Part shown: positions 21,482-33,582 of the stretch, piece after piece
Layout of the letters: the number at the start of each line of letters is the position of its first letter
Numbering within the stretch: position 1 is the first letter of the stretch
Origin: Leuctra nigra
Lineage: Eukaryota; Arthropoda; Insecta; Plecoptera; Leuctridae
Direction of reading: 5' to 3'
NCBI GenBank assembly: GCA_934045905.1
Contig: OW203768.1
Coordinates: forward strand, 2,136,316 to 2,200,315
DNA: 64,000 nucleotides
The notes under the pieces: generated by a model
The model's database searches: none
Told to the model about the DNA's origin: nothing
What the model saw: the letters and a program-made list of their open reading frames with translations, nothing else
Translations under genes and position numbers: made by a program

Positions 21482-23566
21482 ACTGAGAGCGATCTTCTCT
21501 GAACATTTCAGTCCAAACCGAATTATTGTACCTAGATAGTAGATAATCAGGCAGATCTGATTGAAAGCATAGGGTAAAACATATTGTGTTTAACAACACC
21601 TAAGAGCTATCGAAAACATGGGACCTGCACCCACAATCACCACACAAGCAACGTTTGTAAATGTCTCGGTCGGAATAGCATGGAACGAGTTGTACCTACC
21701 TACAAAATACTTTTTTTTTAGATATAGGTGCTAGGTAGCCAAATAGGCATTATATTATCCTAACAAATTAGCTTCTGCAGTAAAAATATCTTCTTAAACT
21801 TGGTTTAGGTACAGCTCAGCAATGTGATTGTCGATTTCTCCAAACGTCACGCATTTACCAACCATGCAGTTTGGTTGTTTCGGGCAACATCCTTAAATAA
21901 AGAAATCGGTTCATCTTTGTAACACGTCAACATGTGCAGCAAGCAACCCCCTCTTCGTTGCTCTGTAAACACGGCTTCATGTGAGCAGGGAAACCATGAT
22001 GACTTACCAGGTAGCTTGTTGATGTTGATTGTCCGATTTCATTGTGAAGAACAACCTGTAAGGAGACAGTAGGTATATTTGGAGAAGTAAACAACATGTA
22101 ACGTGTCAATGCCATTATGCTTCCAATATTGCTACATTTAATTATGTAATTTAACACTGATAGCAACAGGTTGACTAGGTATACAAATAGGGTTATGGCA
22201 AGACACAACATGAGGCATTGTGAAATTAAAATACCATCCATCTTTCAAGCAAACGCTGTAACATAAATATAACTTACGTTTCAAAGTATATTAATATCAA
22301 AATACACACTGTACGGATGTTAAACGAATGATATACATTCACAATCACAACAAACAACACAATCAGGCTCACTAGCCATGTTTGATTTTTCACCGCCCTC
22401 CTTCTGTTCTCTTTGCTTTGCACCGCCTTGTCAACATGCAATTCAATGACGGGAAAATATACAAAATCGCAAAAATTTCAAAAATTAAATGAATTAAAAT
22501 AGAAAATAATATATAGGAATTCTTAGAGGAAGCAGAGGTGTGTGAAGAACTCAGCTTCGGCATCCCTTGAATATATAAAGTTATCCCCCCCCTCTACCCT
22601 CCCCCAACACAACATTGTTAGAAGGGAAAATTCAAAATTGATAAAATATCAATTTTAATTATTCTAGCAAATTTAAATTAGAATTATTAGCAAATCTACA
22701 CAATTTTTAAAATTGAATTTCACCTACAAGTTACAACGTTCTTGACGGCTCTTCATTCTTATTTCAACAAACTGAAAATGGAACAGGATGAGGTTCATTA
22801 AATAGAAAATGCTAAGTAATGTTTCCGATGAATTTATTACTTTATGCACAAAAATATTGCAGATGAAGATAAAGAAACAATAACAAAGTTTCTCATCATG
22901 TCAAGAAATAAGTTTACAGAGAGCTCAAGCTAAGCTATGCATGTAAATGGAAGAAAATAGTCACAGGTAGCGCTCTATCTTTCTATAACCTAACAATTTA
23001 TACATAATAGCAGCCGGAGTTGAGATAAATCCTCCGAGAAATAAGATTCTCTCTTTTTAAATACTAGTATACTTATAACTACATTTCTTCATTAAAATAA
23101 GGCTGAACACATCTAGACATCCATTTTATGAATTCACATGAGTACTCCTATTAATATCACGCCATTCAGTGACTGTTAGGGACGGTACGGACCGGTACTC
23201 GCATGGAGAGAAGAGGACGACACTCCCTCTCTAGATTGTGCCGTCTCGAAGATGATGTATGTCACTGGGACAAAGTTGTAGAGAACAAATTGATCTTTGT
23301 GCATCCAATTGTTCAGTTAATCCAAGTTGTAATTAATGTAGGTATTTTTTTTAAATAAATAATTTTTGTTAAAAAAATATTTTTTGTAAACTTTTACGCA
23401 AAACATAATCACTTGTAACTCTTAGGTCAAATTTTAAAAATAGTTATCAAAATGCACAGAACAAATCATTCTCTACAACTTTGTCGCTTCAACATATTTC
23501 CATCTTCACCGATATGGTCACAGTCTTGAGAGTGGTCTTCATTGGTCGTCCTTCCCTTAAGGCTGA
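21482..23566. other. Intergenic, 3' of CP110; no gene recognised
   Basis: Mostly AT-rich. An inverted-repeat element lies at 23266-23510: GGGACAAAGTTGTAGAGAAC on the left and its near-complement (TTCTCTACAACTTTGTCGC) on the right, arms about 45 bp. No other exon is supported. Confidence 0.4.
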
Positions 23567-26500
23567 TTAACGCCAGGGCTTGCGAGAAGTCGACTTGTCC
23601 GACATAATGGACGAGTCATTTGGAGACGTCCGCGACTTGTTGGACGACTCGACTGGAGAAGTGAGTGACTTGTTGGACGAGTCGACTGGAGAAGGATGCT
23701 GCTTGCTGGAGTGATTGGAGCACTGAGATCGGATCGAGCGAGATTCGCTGTTGCGTCGACTGACAGCGGGGCTGGGATCACCGCTGCATAAAAAAACAAA
23801 ATATACTTAGATAGGTACAACAAAATATGCAAGTGAAATTAAATTTCCTGAGAGTGTGAAGTGAATGAAATGGATGGAGGGTTAAGAATCAATGAGTAAA
23901 AACTAACTAGGAAAACGCTCAGTGCAACGCGTTGATGAGCGAGCACGGGTACGTGCAAATTCTCGAACCGGAAATGCGTACACAAAGCAAAGAAAACATA
24001 TACATCCATATTTAATTGAAATATGATCACTCAATCAATAAAAAAGTATATTATGCTTTTCATTGAAACTTCAAAATAGCATCTAAGCACCCTGGTAAAT
24101 ATAGCAAATCAGATTCAATTCAAGTGGCACTGGAAAACATTACTTTCGATACTTCATTACTGACAGATATTAAAAATTTCAATAAGTTCATACGTTCTTA
24201 ACTGATTGGGATGAAATTTTGTAAAATAAGAGACAATGTTGGTCTTAATGATCATGCAAAATATGAGTTTGATCAGAATTATCGAAGACCGTTTTAATTT
24301 TTCAGCCTATCAGGAGATATTTATTTAAAATTTAACCAATGAATGGATTTCAAATATAATTAGGGCCTGCAAACAGATAAGGTTGGGTTTACATGTGTGC
24401 AAAATTTCAGCTCGATCGAAGAAAAACTCTGACCTGTATAGCCAAAATATGAGTTTGATCAGAATTATCGAAGACCGTTTTCATTTTTCAGCCTATCAGG
24501 AGATATTTTTTTAAATTTTAACCACTGAATGGATTTCAAAAAAATTAGGGTCTGCAAACAGAGAAGGCTGGTTTTACATGTGTGCAAAATTTCAGATCGA
24601 TCGCTGAAACGGTGCAACCTGTGTATCGGTTAATAGCGGAAAAAAAAACAAACAAAAAACAAACAAAAAACAGAGGTCTGTGCCACAAGAACCAAAAAGG
24701 AGACGCTCGCTTCGCTCGCTCAAAAAGATAATGTTTGGCAACACATGACAAATAGAATGGAAATAGAAGAGAATAGAATGTTTTTTTCTTTTTTCGGATT
24801 GTGCCATCTCCTTAAAAATAGAAAATGTGTACCTACATTGTAGAAGTAACAAAATTGTAGTGAATGAATGCTCCTAGCATGCTAGAAGTGTAGACCACTT
24901 CTAGGAAATTAAATGTTTCAGAAATGTGATCCACAATTTTCAATGAGCAAATTTATTTTCATCAACTCTGTTGCTTTTACATATTATCTGTTTTTTGAAT
25001 GACACGGCACTATCACAATCTGAAAAATAATGGAATCCACGAGAGGGCAGATTGTTTGTACTGTTAAATAATTAGGGTGCAGGCCACAGCATTATGTAGG
25101 TGCAATTAAATACTGTCTCTGTATTATTTGCATAATAAAGTGAGTTCAAAGTGATTGTGTTACCCGTTGATCCTGCGCTGGATGGTGCGCTGCGTGGCGC
25201 GCGACAAGTAGGCGGTGCGCGGGGTTGGCTGCGGACTGAATCGGAGACGTTCTCGGTCCAGCCGGATGAGAGACATCTGCTGCTTCGGCGTGGTGTTGAA
25301 GAACACGTCGTAGAAGTCCAGCCACAGCGCATTCAGCTGGAACATTCGGGCGTCAGCATAACGGCTCGAGAACGTGTACTTGTTTTGATTCTTCAGCATG
25401 CATTGTAATTCCCCTCTTTCACCTCTCTTCGTCAGCTTATTCTTGACTACTTATTTTATCACACTCATATAACACATTATTATACAAACATTTCAATTTC
25501 ACGCTGAGCAGAGTGTTTACAATAATAGGCCCAAAAAGTAAAATGCCGGCTGGCCAGTCTCATCATCACATTTACATTTATCCTCCTCCACCAAATCCTG
25601 AGAGAATTAAAATATACACGTCAAGATGTCCGAAGAATGAAAGTATGTGTTGACAGAGAATTAGGATCTCTCTGATTTGTAATACATAATAATATGCAAA
25701 AAATTTAGACAATATTTTCAGTTTTAATTAGCGATCTGACATTATAGAGACCACAATATATTTTTATTAAGACATAGATAAAATACACAATTCATGGAGA
25801 AAATGAGGAGGGAACAAATCAGAATGGACTTAAAAGATTGCAATTTAAATTTGGGATAAATAATTTGATTGTGAATATAAATAATCTAAATATTGAGCTC
25901 CCCAATCCTTGATAGTACATAAAATGTTTTAATTGTTGAACCAAGAAGAATGGTTACAAGCGCTCTGCATATGACGTATTCGAGCCGCACCTGATAAATG
26001 AGCCTGCGACTGAGCTCGACGTCTTGCACCTCCACGTCAACGTTGGCTTCACGATGCAGGTCGACCGCCGTCGCCGTGACGTCGCGTATCGTCTGCACGA
26101 TGGACTGCACCTTGTGGGTGCGCAGCAGCCTGCGCACCAGGTAGCCTCGCGCACAGGCAACGATCAGCGAGGCGGCGCGCTGAGGACAGTAGACATCCAA
26201 ACTCACAGATCACGTCGGTTGTTGAAACAGGGTATAGTTACTCATACCAAGTCAAGAACTAATGATCAGATCTGGGGAATCTGTTGACTTAATTTTGGAT
26301 TTGGCCCAAATCCAATCCACAGCAATAAGGAATAATATTGCACCTAATTGGATTCCAGGGCCGGCTTTAGGCATAGGCGACGTAAGCGACCGCGTACGGC
26401 GGCACAATCGGATAGGCGGCAATTTCAGCAATTTTCGAAAATTTATTATTTTGTGTCATCATGTTATTTGGCTAATATTCAAGCTCGGAAGAAAAACATT

Positions 26501-29500
26501 TATTTTTTGGGGAAACGACGACTGATTTATTTATTTCGTATGGGAAAAAGACAATTTTTTTTTATTTTTATAACAAATAAAAACACTATAAATATACTTA
26601 CAATCCTAAAACTATTATGAGACATGTTATGTCTCCAAACAAATCTCGTTCATGTTATGTTAATACCTTCTCCTATTATTATGTTCCTGAACTTTTTGTT
26701 TGCGCATGAAAAATTACCTACCTATAGTAAATTTTATTTCAATGTTGCAGTAATTCTACCAGAAACGCGTAGATTACTTCCCCCCCCCCCCCCCCCCCCC
26801 CCCCAAATCAGAGCATCATCTAAGAAAGCAGCACATTTAAAATAATATGTGAACAAAAATTAAAGAAAGGGGCAGATCATGTCACAACTTACCAAAATTA
26901 TTGAAATTATTTGTGGACATTGGTAATTTATAAATACCAAAAATAGCTAATCTGCGATTCAAAATTGCACCAAATCGAATGAGCTTGACCAAAATTTTCT
27001 CGGGGGCTGTACCCCCGAACCCCCCTATTCAACCGTGATCTTTCAAATTATTAAGAATGTCCCCCTCCCCCCCCCCCCCCTCCCCCCCCGGCAATTGAAA
27101 TGTCATCCTGCGTATGCCATTGATAGGCGGCATTATCATTTTTCGCGTACATCAAGAATGTAAGCCGGCCCTGTTAGATTCTGGTCAAATCTGGAATTTG
27201 AAGTTAAAGAATTGGGCCACCGTATAGTATATACCTAGTACGGTTACCTACACCTTAAAATATCAAAAACAATATTATCTTATCTTTTAAAATGTAAAAA
27301 CATTGAAAAATCATAAACCAAATCCAAATCAAACAATCAAATTAAAAGTAAATAGTGCCTAACAGAGAACAGTTAAAAATCTGTACCTACTGGGCTTAAA
27401 CTCTAAATTTTTGTCAATGTTCACACCCTCAGTAATTGCATAAATTGTGATTTCATAACAATGAACATTTGTGTTGACGAAATCTGTGTTTTAGGAACCA
27501 AAATATTAAAAAAAAGGGATATTGGCAAAGTGTCAAACCTTTGAACCTACTAAATTCATTATTAATTAAGTAACTATTACTAGAATATCATGAAAATTAT
27601 TATTTCACTAAAGAGCATATAAACAAGCGCAGCTAGTCTCACCTTCTCCCTCTGAGAGGCCGTGGGTTGCGTCCTCCGCCCGGCCGGCAGCGGAGTTTGT
27701 CCGTTCTGATGCAGCGGCCTGAACGTCTCCTCCGGCCTGCGCTGGGTCTTGAAGGAGCTGAGATCGGAGCTGGCGTACGAGTCGCTCACGTTCTCCTTGT
27801 GCGAGCTCGAGTCCATGTAGAGGGCCTGGCGAGACTCGTCCGAGAGCCTCGAGCTGGCGTCGCTCGGCTGGAACATCATCGCTCATCGCTCAATCTAGGG
27901 TTGGGTGAACCAGTCCGAAACCCGAACCGCCTTTAGATGTTCGCGAACCGAACTTTAAAATGAAATATCCTAACCGAACCTCCCTCGCTTGCTACCAATT
28001 TGAAATTTCCCACCAACTTTTGTTCCATTGCAATGAAGATAGAAGGCTGTGTGACAAAACGAAGAAATAATGCAAATTGTTACAGTTAAAATTTTAATTT
28101 AATTTTACTTTTCTTACCTTGTCTTTGTGCATAAATTCAATGATTGTGAAACCTATGCAAAATTTGAAGTTGATCTGACGAATTTGATTTTCGACCAAAC
28201 AGAAGATTTTTTAAAATTATAACTGATCAGAGCGCAGCACTCAAAAACAATCCCAGACTAATTTAGAATGATATTTGCATGTATGCAAAATTTCAGATCT
28301 ATTGGGGTAAAAATGTGACTTGTAGCGTGGGGAAAAAAAACACAAACAAAAAAAAACAGAGAAAGTGTCCAAAAGTGACAAATGCTCAATCCCTGACTTC
28401 GATTGACTTTCAGTTAAGAAACTGGCAGGCAACTTGCCTACATTAGTCGGCTTTGAAATTCATATCATTTAACATTTGTTTCGGCATGATTTGTTAGAGA
28501 AACATTTTGAAGTACCTGCAAGTCTAAGTCTTCCGCAGCATTTTCTTCGTACTGCGCCAAGTCGGCCATGAGTTTGTCCTCGAAGAACTTCCTCATCTTC
28601 TCCTGCTCTTGTCGCTGATGTTCGACCAGCAGCGCCATCTGCTTCTCGAACTCCATCTTCAGCTGCCGCGCGAGGAGACTTTGGTCTAACGACTTCACTT
28701 CATTCGAGATGTGATTCATCTCGTTGTCTTTCGCCGGTTCACCGGCTTGCTTCGTGTTACTCGGCGACGCATTCTTTACGTTAGACGCAACCTCGACTGT
28801 TTCAAGCTCCTTTACGTCGCTCGAAGCGTCGACTTCATTGCCTCGAGGTTTCCGACAGCTCAGGCTGAGCTTCAAGGCAGACCGATGAGGTCGTTTGAGC
28901 GGTCGTCGCGGGGTGACGACGTCTGGATCTTGCGAGTGGTGTTTGGCCGCGTGTCGGGGGGTGGGTCTGCTGGGGCGGTCAGGAGTGGAAGTGAACAGGC
29001 TGCGTCTCGCCGGCCGCTTGCTCAGGTTGTCCACCGAGCCGTAGCACGGGGCGCTCCACGACTTCACGGGGCTGGAAGGCACGGACTTGGAAGGCAGCTT
29101 CTTGGCGGTGAATCTCGGCGCGGCGAACAGCTGCTGGATCGAGTCGGCGGAAGACCAAATGTCCCGGGGAGCCGAGTCCCAGCCTCGCTTCGAGCTCCTG
29201 GAACATTCATCAGTTAGCGGTGTTTTACGTTGCACTGTTCTGCACTAGACAAATGGCGATGGATGAATGATGATGATAGGGAGATGACGATGAAGAATAG
29301 AACCTAAGGATGGACGGCGGGAAGAAGGGGTCTTGCGCCTATTATGATTAATAACCTATTAGTAGGGAACCTTTTAAGCATTTTCGTCTCAACTTAGGTA
29401 AACCACGTAACAACCTCAGTTAGGACAAGGACAATACTACCTAATAAATAATTAGCTATGTATAGAAACAGTGTACCTGGAAGGCGAGTCACCAGCTCTC

Positions 29501-30413
29501 TGAGTGTTTGGAGTGCGAAACGCCTCCGCATGCGCCATGATGAGAGAGCTCGGACCGTCGAGCAGAGTGTAGGAGTTCTGTCGGACCAGCGGGGGGATGT
29601 CGGCAACGTCGGTCGACAGCTGCTCACTGCGGAGGGTCTCTGTCGTGGAGGCTTCCGGGCTGTCGAACAACAGCTTCAGCGAGACGTACTCGGGGCCGGT
29701 CAGCAGCCCGGGGCTCGGGATCAGAGCAACAGCCGGGGACGTCAAGGACGGAACGGTTTCGGAATAAGGCACTGTCGGAGTCAGGCTGGGATCTTTATTG
29801 CGGTTCGTGTCGACGGACTCGGGCGAATCCTCGATGGTGAAATCACAATACTGGCCCAAGTCGGTGCTTGCAGTTGTGTGGGCCGCTTCATCGTCAATGT
29901 TGGCGTCGTCGTCAAAGCTGTCTCCTGGCAACACATCGTCGCCGGAACCGAAGTTCAATGCGTGCTCGATGGTGGCGCTCGCTGTTTCTAACGGTGGGAA
30001 AGACTCGAACTGAAGGATAGTTCCACCGTCGTCATCTTCGCTGGTCAACGTGGACGTAGCTTCATCAATTGGTCTTTCCACCTGCGACATCTCCGAATAG
30101 CTGCTTGGGATGAAGTCAGATACGCCGCTATCTTCCGAGATGCGCTTGACTTCCTGACGGCGCTGTGCTGCAAGTTCTAAGCGATTATCAACTGCCATGG
30201 CGAGGGCTCTGTAGTGGCGCATTTCCAAGCGCTTGGCTTCATCCATCTGAAACAAATCCATTGATAAACCACATTGACTTTAATAATCTGTTTAACAAAG
30301 CTATAGGTAAATACATTACATGAGAAATACTTACATATGGCGCAATAATAGGACAGCCATGTAGTTTCATGCAGGACACATAGTCACTCTGTGCTGAAAA
30401 TTGATGCTCCATT
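23567..30413 (-). CDS. CCP110: CP110, centriolar capping protein
   Basis: CP110 caps the distal end of centrioles and limits cilium formation. Seven coding exons, all with GT-AG borders and matching phases: 30335-30413 (ATG 30410-30412), 29477-30246, 28516-29197, 27643-27867, 25991-26179, 25164-25336, 23567-23783; total 777 aa. The N-terminal SDYVSCMKLHGCPIIAPY resembles the conserved vertebrate start. Residues about 460-510 form a coiled coil (FEKQMALLVEHQRQEQEKMR). The strongest match is the IQ-like C-terminal block: RGYLVRRLLRTHKVQSIVQT, VQDVELSRRLIYQ joined across an intron to LNALWLDFYDVFFNTT, then SLIRLDRERL and RATQRTIQRR. The last exon is Ser/Pro-rich with SPVDSSNKS repeats. The single A before the ATG follows a splice acceptor, so a 5'UTR exon lies upstream. 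The region between the N-terminal block and the coiled coil is not conserved enough to judge. Confidence 0.9.
23907..24723 (-). mobile_element. Helitron-like element C, uninterrupted 817-bp copy
   Basis: On the minus strand it starts TTGAGCGAGCG at 24723 and ends with the shared hairpin and CTAG at 23907-23910, followed by T. It equals element A in length (817 bp), shares its body, and lacks element B, so it serves as the empty-site reference. It lies in intron 6 of CP110. Confidence 0.87.
26356..27174. mobile_element. Non-autonomous hAT element in CP110 intron 4
   Basis: The inverted ends are CAGGGCCGGCTT, with flanks TTGGATTC (26348-26355) and TTAGATTC (27175-27182), 7 of 8 identical. Long C runs occur at 26780-26805 and near 27065. 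No transposase frame is visible. Confidence 0.88.
28080..28375 (-). mobile_element. Helitron fragment (element B-like 5' part)
   Basis: In reverse it contains the block seen near 20080-20170: AAAATTTCAGATCTATTGG, an A/C-rich run, then AGAGAAAGTGTCC. The termini are missing. Confidence 0.5.
29221..29430 (-). mobile_element. tRNA-derived SINE S1 copy in CP110 intron 2
   Basis: It carries the family blocks GTTGCACTGTTCTGC, GATGAATGATGATGATAGGG and CTATTAGTAGGGAACCTT. The tRNA head is worn. It lies between coding exons 2 and 3 of CP110. Confidence 0.65.
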
Positions 30414-31854
30414 CTGTAAATCAAATCAGGAATGCAACATTAAAGCCTTATTTGAACCGAATCTGATCGCAAGCTTTGCAGGGGATCAATAGTTTCAAAC
30501 TAGATTTAATTAATAAATCAATAAAGTAATTTATATCCATTTATAACCTAGACAGACAAAAGACCCACCTTTATTGATGATGATGGATTAACCAGGTTAA
30601 ATTATCAGACCGCGAAAATAAACTGACCACAACAACTAAACCAGAAACTGTGAACACAAGGCGGGAGCCACATTACCTATTGCCTTCAACTAATTAATTC
30701 TATATAAACAATAACAACAAACATACACACAAATTCAGTGTATGACTCAAACAAGTGTCCGTCTTCTTGCTCAACAAGAAAATTCAAATCAACAATAATA
30801 ACAAAGCAATGACCTTGAGAACTGTCATTTTACCCGCCACTTTTTGAATTCCAATGACAGGTATTTATTTTTCTGTTATTGCTACAAAATGCAATTTACA
30901 ATTATTTTAATTAATCATCACGAAGAATGAAAGACTGAAAGAGATATCTATCAACATAACAGATCTCTAGAAGTGAGTCCAAGTGATTTTATGAGGTATT
31001 TAGGAATAAGGAATGGAATGGCATCAATCATGAAACTCGACAATTCATTCAATAAATCGTATTTATTTGGTATAAAATAATCTGTAATATAGAGTTTCAT
31101 ACACACAACTGCAATAATATTTACATTTAAACACATTGATTAATTATCTGTATCAATCATACAGTAATCAAGATAGAGATATAGATCATAAACTATAGAG
31201 TATACAATTTTAAAATATAATTTATAATACTCTTGGAAAGAGAGGAAGAGAAAATATTATTTCCCTTCGTATGTCATAGTTTTACGAGAGAATGGAAAAC
31301 ATGTGAGTTAAACGAGGTAACACAACAGCTGTCCAGTAGCTGTTGCATTGCTTGACATCAGAGACAGGGCGAACAGAGTACCTACTGACACCAAGTACCT
31401 ACATAATGCTGTGATTATAAATCAAGCAGTGGACTTCTAGAATATTAGCTACTCTCTACGAAATTAGAGGCTGCCATGGGTTCTTGATTAAAGGAAATTG
31501 TTCTTATTGGCACATTTTGTCTATTTATTTTCGTTCCTAAGAAATGTAAGGAATTAAGAATAATTTATAGACACTTGAAAATATACCTAGCACATAATCA
31601 AAACTTTCGAAGAACTTAGATAGGTAGACGGTAATTACAGATGTACCTATATAATTATTAAATTCCAATTAAAAAGTTATATTAAAGTGCAAAATTTCAG
31701 ATCGATTGGTTGATCGGTGTCCTCGGCAGTGCAGGCAAAGAATTAGTCTTGGAGCAAGTGCCGTCACATAGTAACGAGTACTCGCACACCCCTATTTAAA
31801 GTTCAACATTGGTCTCTGGACCTGACATTGGTCCTGCAACAACGGTGAAAGTTC
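30414..31854. other. Upstream of CP110; no exon placed
   Basis: AT-rich. It should hold the CP110 promoter and a 5'UTR exon, but no clear element is visible. A short Helitron-like remnant (GCAAAATTTCAGATCGATTGG) lies at 31689-31710. Confidence 0.35.
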
Positions 31855-31862
31855 CTTAATAG

Positions 31863-32418
31863 TAGGGGTGTGCGAATATTCGAAAATTTGAATACTTCGA
31901 AAATATTTGGTTCGAATATTCGATTTGGTATTCGAAAATAAAGTATTCGAAAATTTTCGAATAGTTCATGTCTTTTAATTTAAAATTATCCCGCCATTTC
32001 TCATTTGGGAGTGTTTTTCAAAACTGCCAACTGTTGCAAAGTCTAAAACTCCAACCGAAAATAGTCATGGCCGCCATTTTGATTTCGAGGGAATATTATT
32101 TGTAGGTTATTGTTCCTCCAGGAAGACCTTCCTCATACCCCTTTTGTTCATGTTAATTTCATTTTTTGTGATGATTAGTGATAACAATATTATCCTTGCA
32201 TATTATCATAATCAGACTCAGTACATTTTCACTATGGCCATCTTTCATTCTGGTCATATGAAAAGAGTTTGGTGTCCAATTATTATTTTTAATTGATATT
32301 ATGTCTTTTAATTTAGGTTCCAACTAGGTATTCGATATTCGATTCGATATTCGAAATAATTTTGTCAAATATTCGATATTCGTATTTGAAGTCAAAAATC
32401 ACTATTCGCACACCCCTA
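31863..32418. mobile_element. Non-autonomous hAT element, TSD CTTAATAG
   Basis: The inverted ends are TAGGGGTGTGCGAATATTCG and its complement (ATTCGCACACCCCTA), flanked by exact CTTAATAG copies at 31855-31862 and 32419-32426. The subterminal parts are dense in TATTCGAA-type palindromes. The same family is at 57109-57433 and, older, at 59502-60115. Confidence 0.95.
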
Positions 32419-32426
32419 CTTAATAG

Positions 32427-33233
32427 CTCTCCATACTGTTACATACTCCTAATACCTACAAATCTGCCAACCCTAAGCTATAAATCTGTGCGATATCGAC
32501 ACTGCTTCAGTCCCGGTCTGGACAAATTGTTAGTCAAAAGTTCCTTAAATATCTATTCGATGTCCACTGCAATTTCAAAAGTCCATCGATCTGCAATCAT
32601 AATTTGTGCTGTCACTAGATTTATTCCGTCAATACTTCATAAATATTCCTAGCCTCCCAAGACAGAATTCTGGCTGGCGATATACCTCATGATATTCATG
32701 TACGAACCAACGCTGTGTTAAATGTAGTATCAAAAGCACCAATGTCCACTCGCAAATGTCACTTCGATGATTGGGAACCAGGTTATCCATCTCAACTGCC
32801 GGCAACATTCAGGTGAAAGGCAAGAATTAAGTCTGGAGGCTTCAAGGCATCAAACAAAAGTCAAAACTGAAATAAACATCCTACTCGATTATTGGAATGT
32901 TAGTATTTGTTTACTTTTGTACTTCTCTGGATAAGAAAATGTGATGATAGCTGAAGAGTTTTATCATACAATTATTGTTCTCGGTCTGGAAATGAACTAG
33001 GTAAACTGGAAGCCATTGCATTAAATTATTAAAATGAATAAAGTGTGTCCTCTACTAATTCTAATTGTAAAGCATAGATTTATATTATAAGCTTTAAAAG
33101 CCAATAGAATATTAGTGATCATCCTATCTTTTAATATAACAAAAATATTTTATCATAATTTAAATGATCTCTAATTTGTTAGAGGCAATTACAATTTTAT
33201 GATTACTGCATGACAACATATTTAACTATGAAA
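32427..33233. other. Intergenic, 3' of STARD3; no gene recognised
   Basis: AT-rich DNA between the hAT element and the SINE downstream of STARD3, with no supported exon. Confidence 0.35.
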
Positions 33234-33400
33234 TATGGCTTTACCTTATGACCTAGGGATGGTGGTTGTGCATAAATACCAACTGCAAGATGAAAAGATT
33301 TTCCTTGAGTGGGATTCGAACCCACGACCTTCCGATATCCAGTCAGATGCTCTACTAGATAATTATATAGATAACTATATTTTAGATTTTGTTCACCAAA
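33234..33400 (-). mobile_element. tRNA-related SINE or tRNA pseudogene
   Basis: On the minus strand AGTAGAGCATCTGACTGG is followed by a 5-bp anticodon-like stem and GGTCGTGGGTTCGAATCCCA, a perfect T-arm with B-box. No proper acceptor stem or D-arm 5' half is present, and a non-tRNA body follows, so it is not an intact tRNA gene. It lies just downstream of STARD3. Confidence 0.65.
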
Positions 33401-33582
33401 ACTCATACCAACGCACCAGAATAAAGGTTGATATCATTCGGTACCTCCCCCCGAAAGACCTGTTATACTCGTTCCAACATTAGTTTTCGGGCACCTCTCA
33501 TATCTTACGAGAGTCGGTGGTTCTCTCGTGACAAGGGAGCTGGACAACCTAGTTCACACATCTCACTTCACCGGCGTTCTCG

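Noticed and set aside
33234..33400. A functional tRNA gene
   Set aside because: A T-arm and an anticodon-like stem are present, but the acceptor stem and 5' half are missing, and SINE-like sequence follows.
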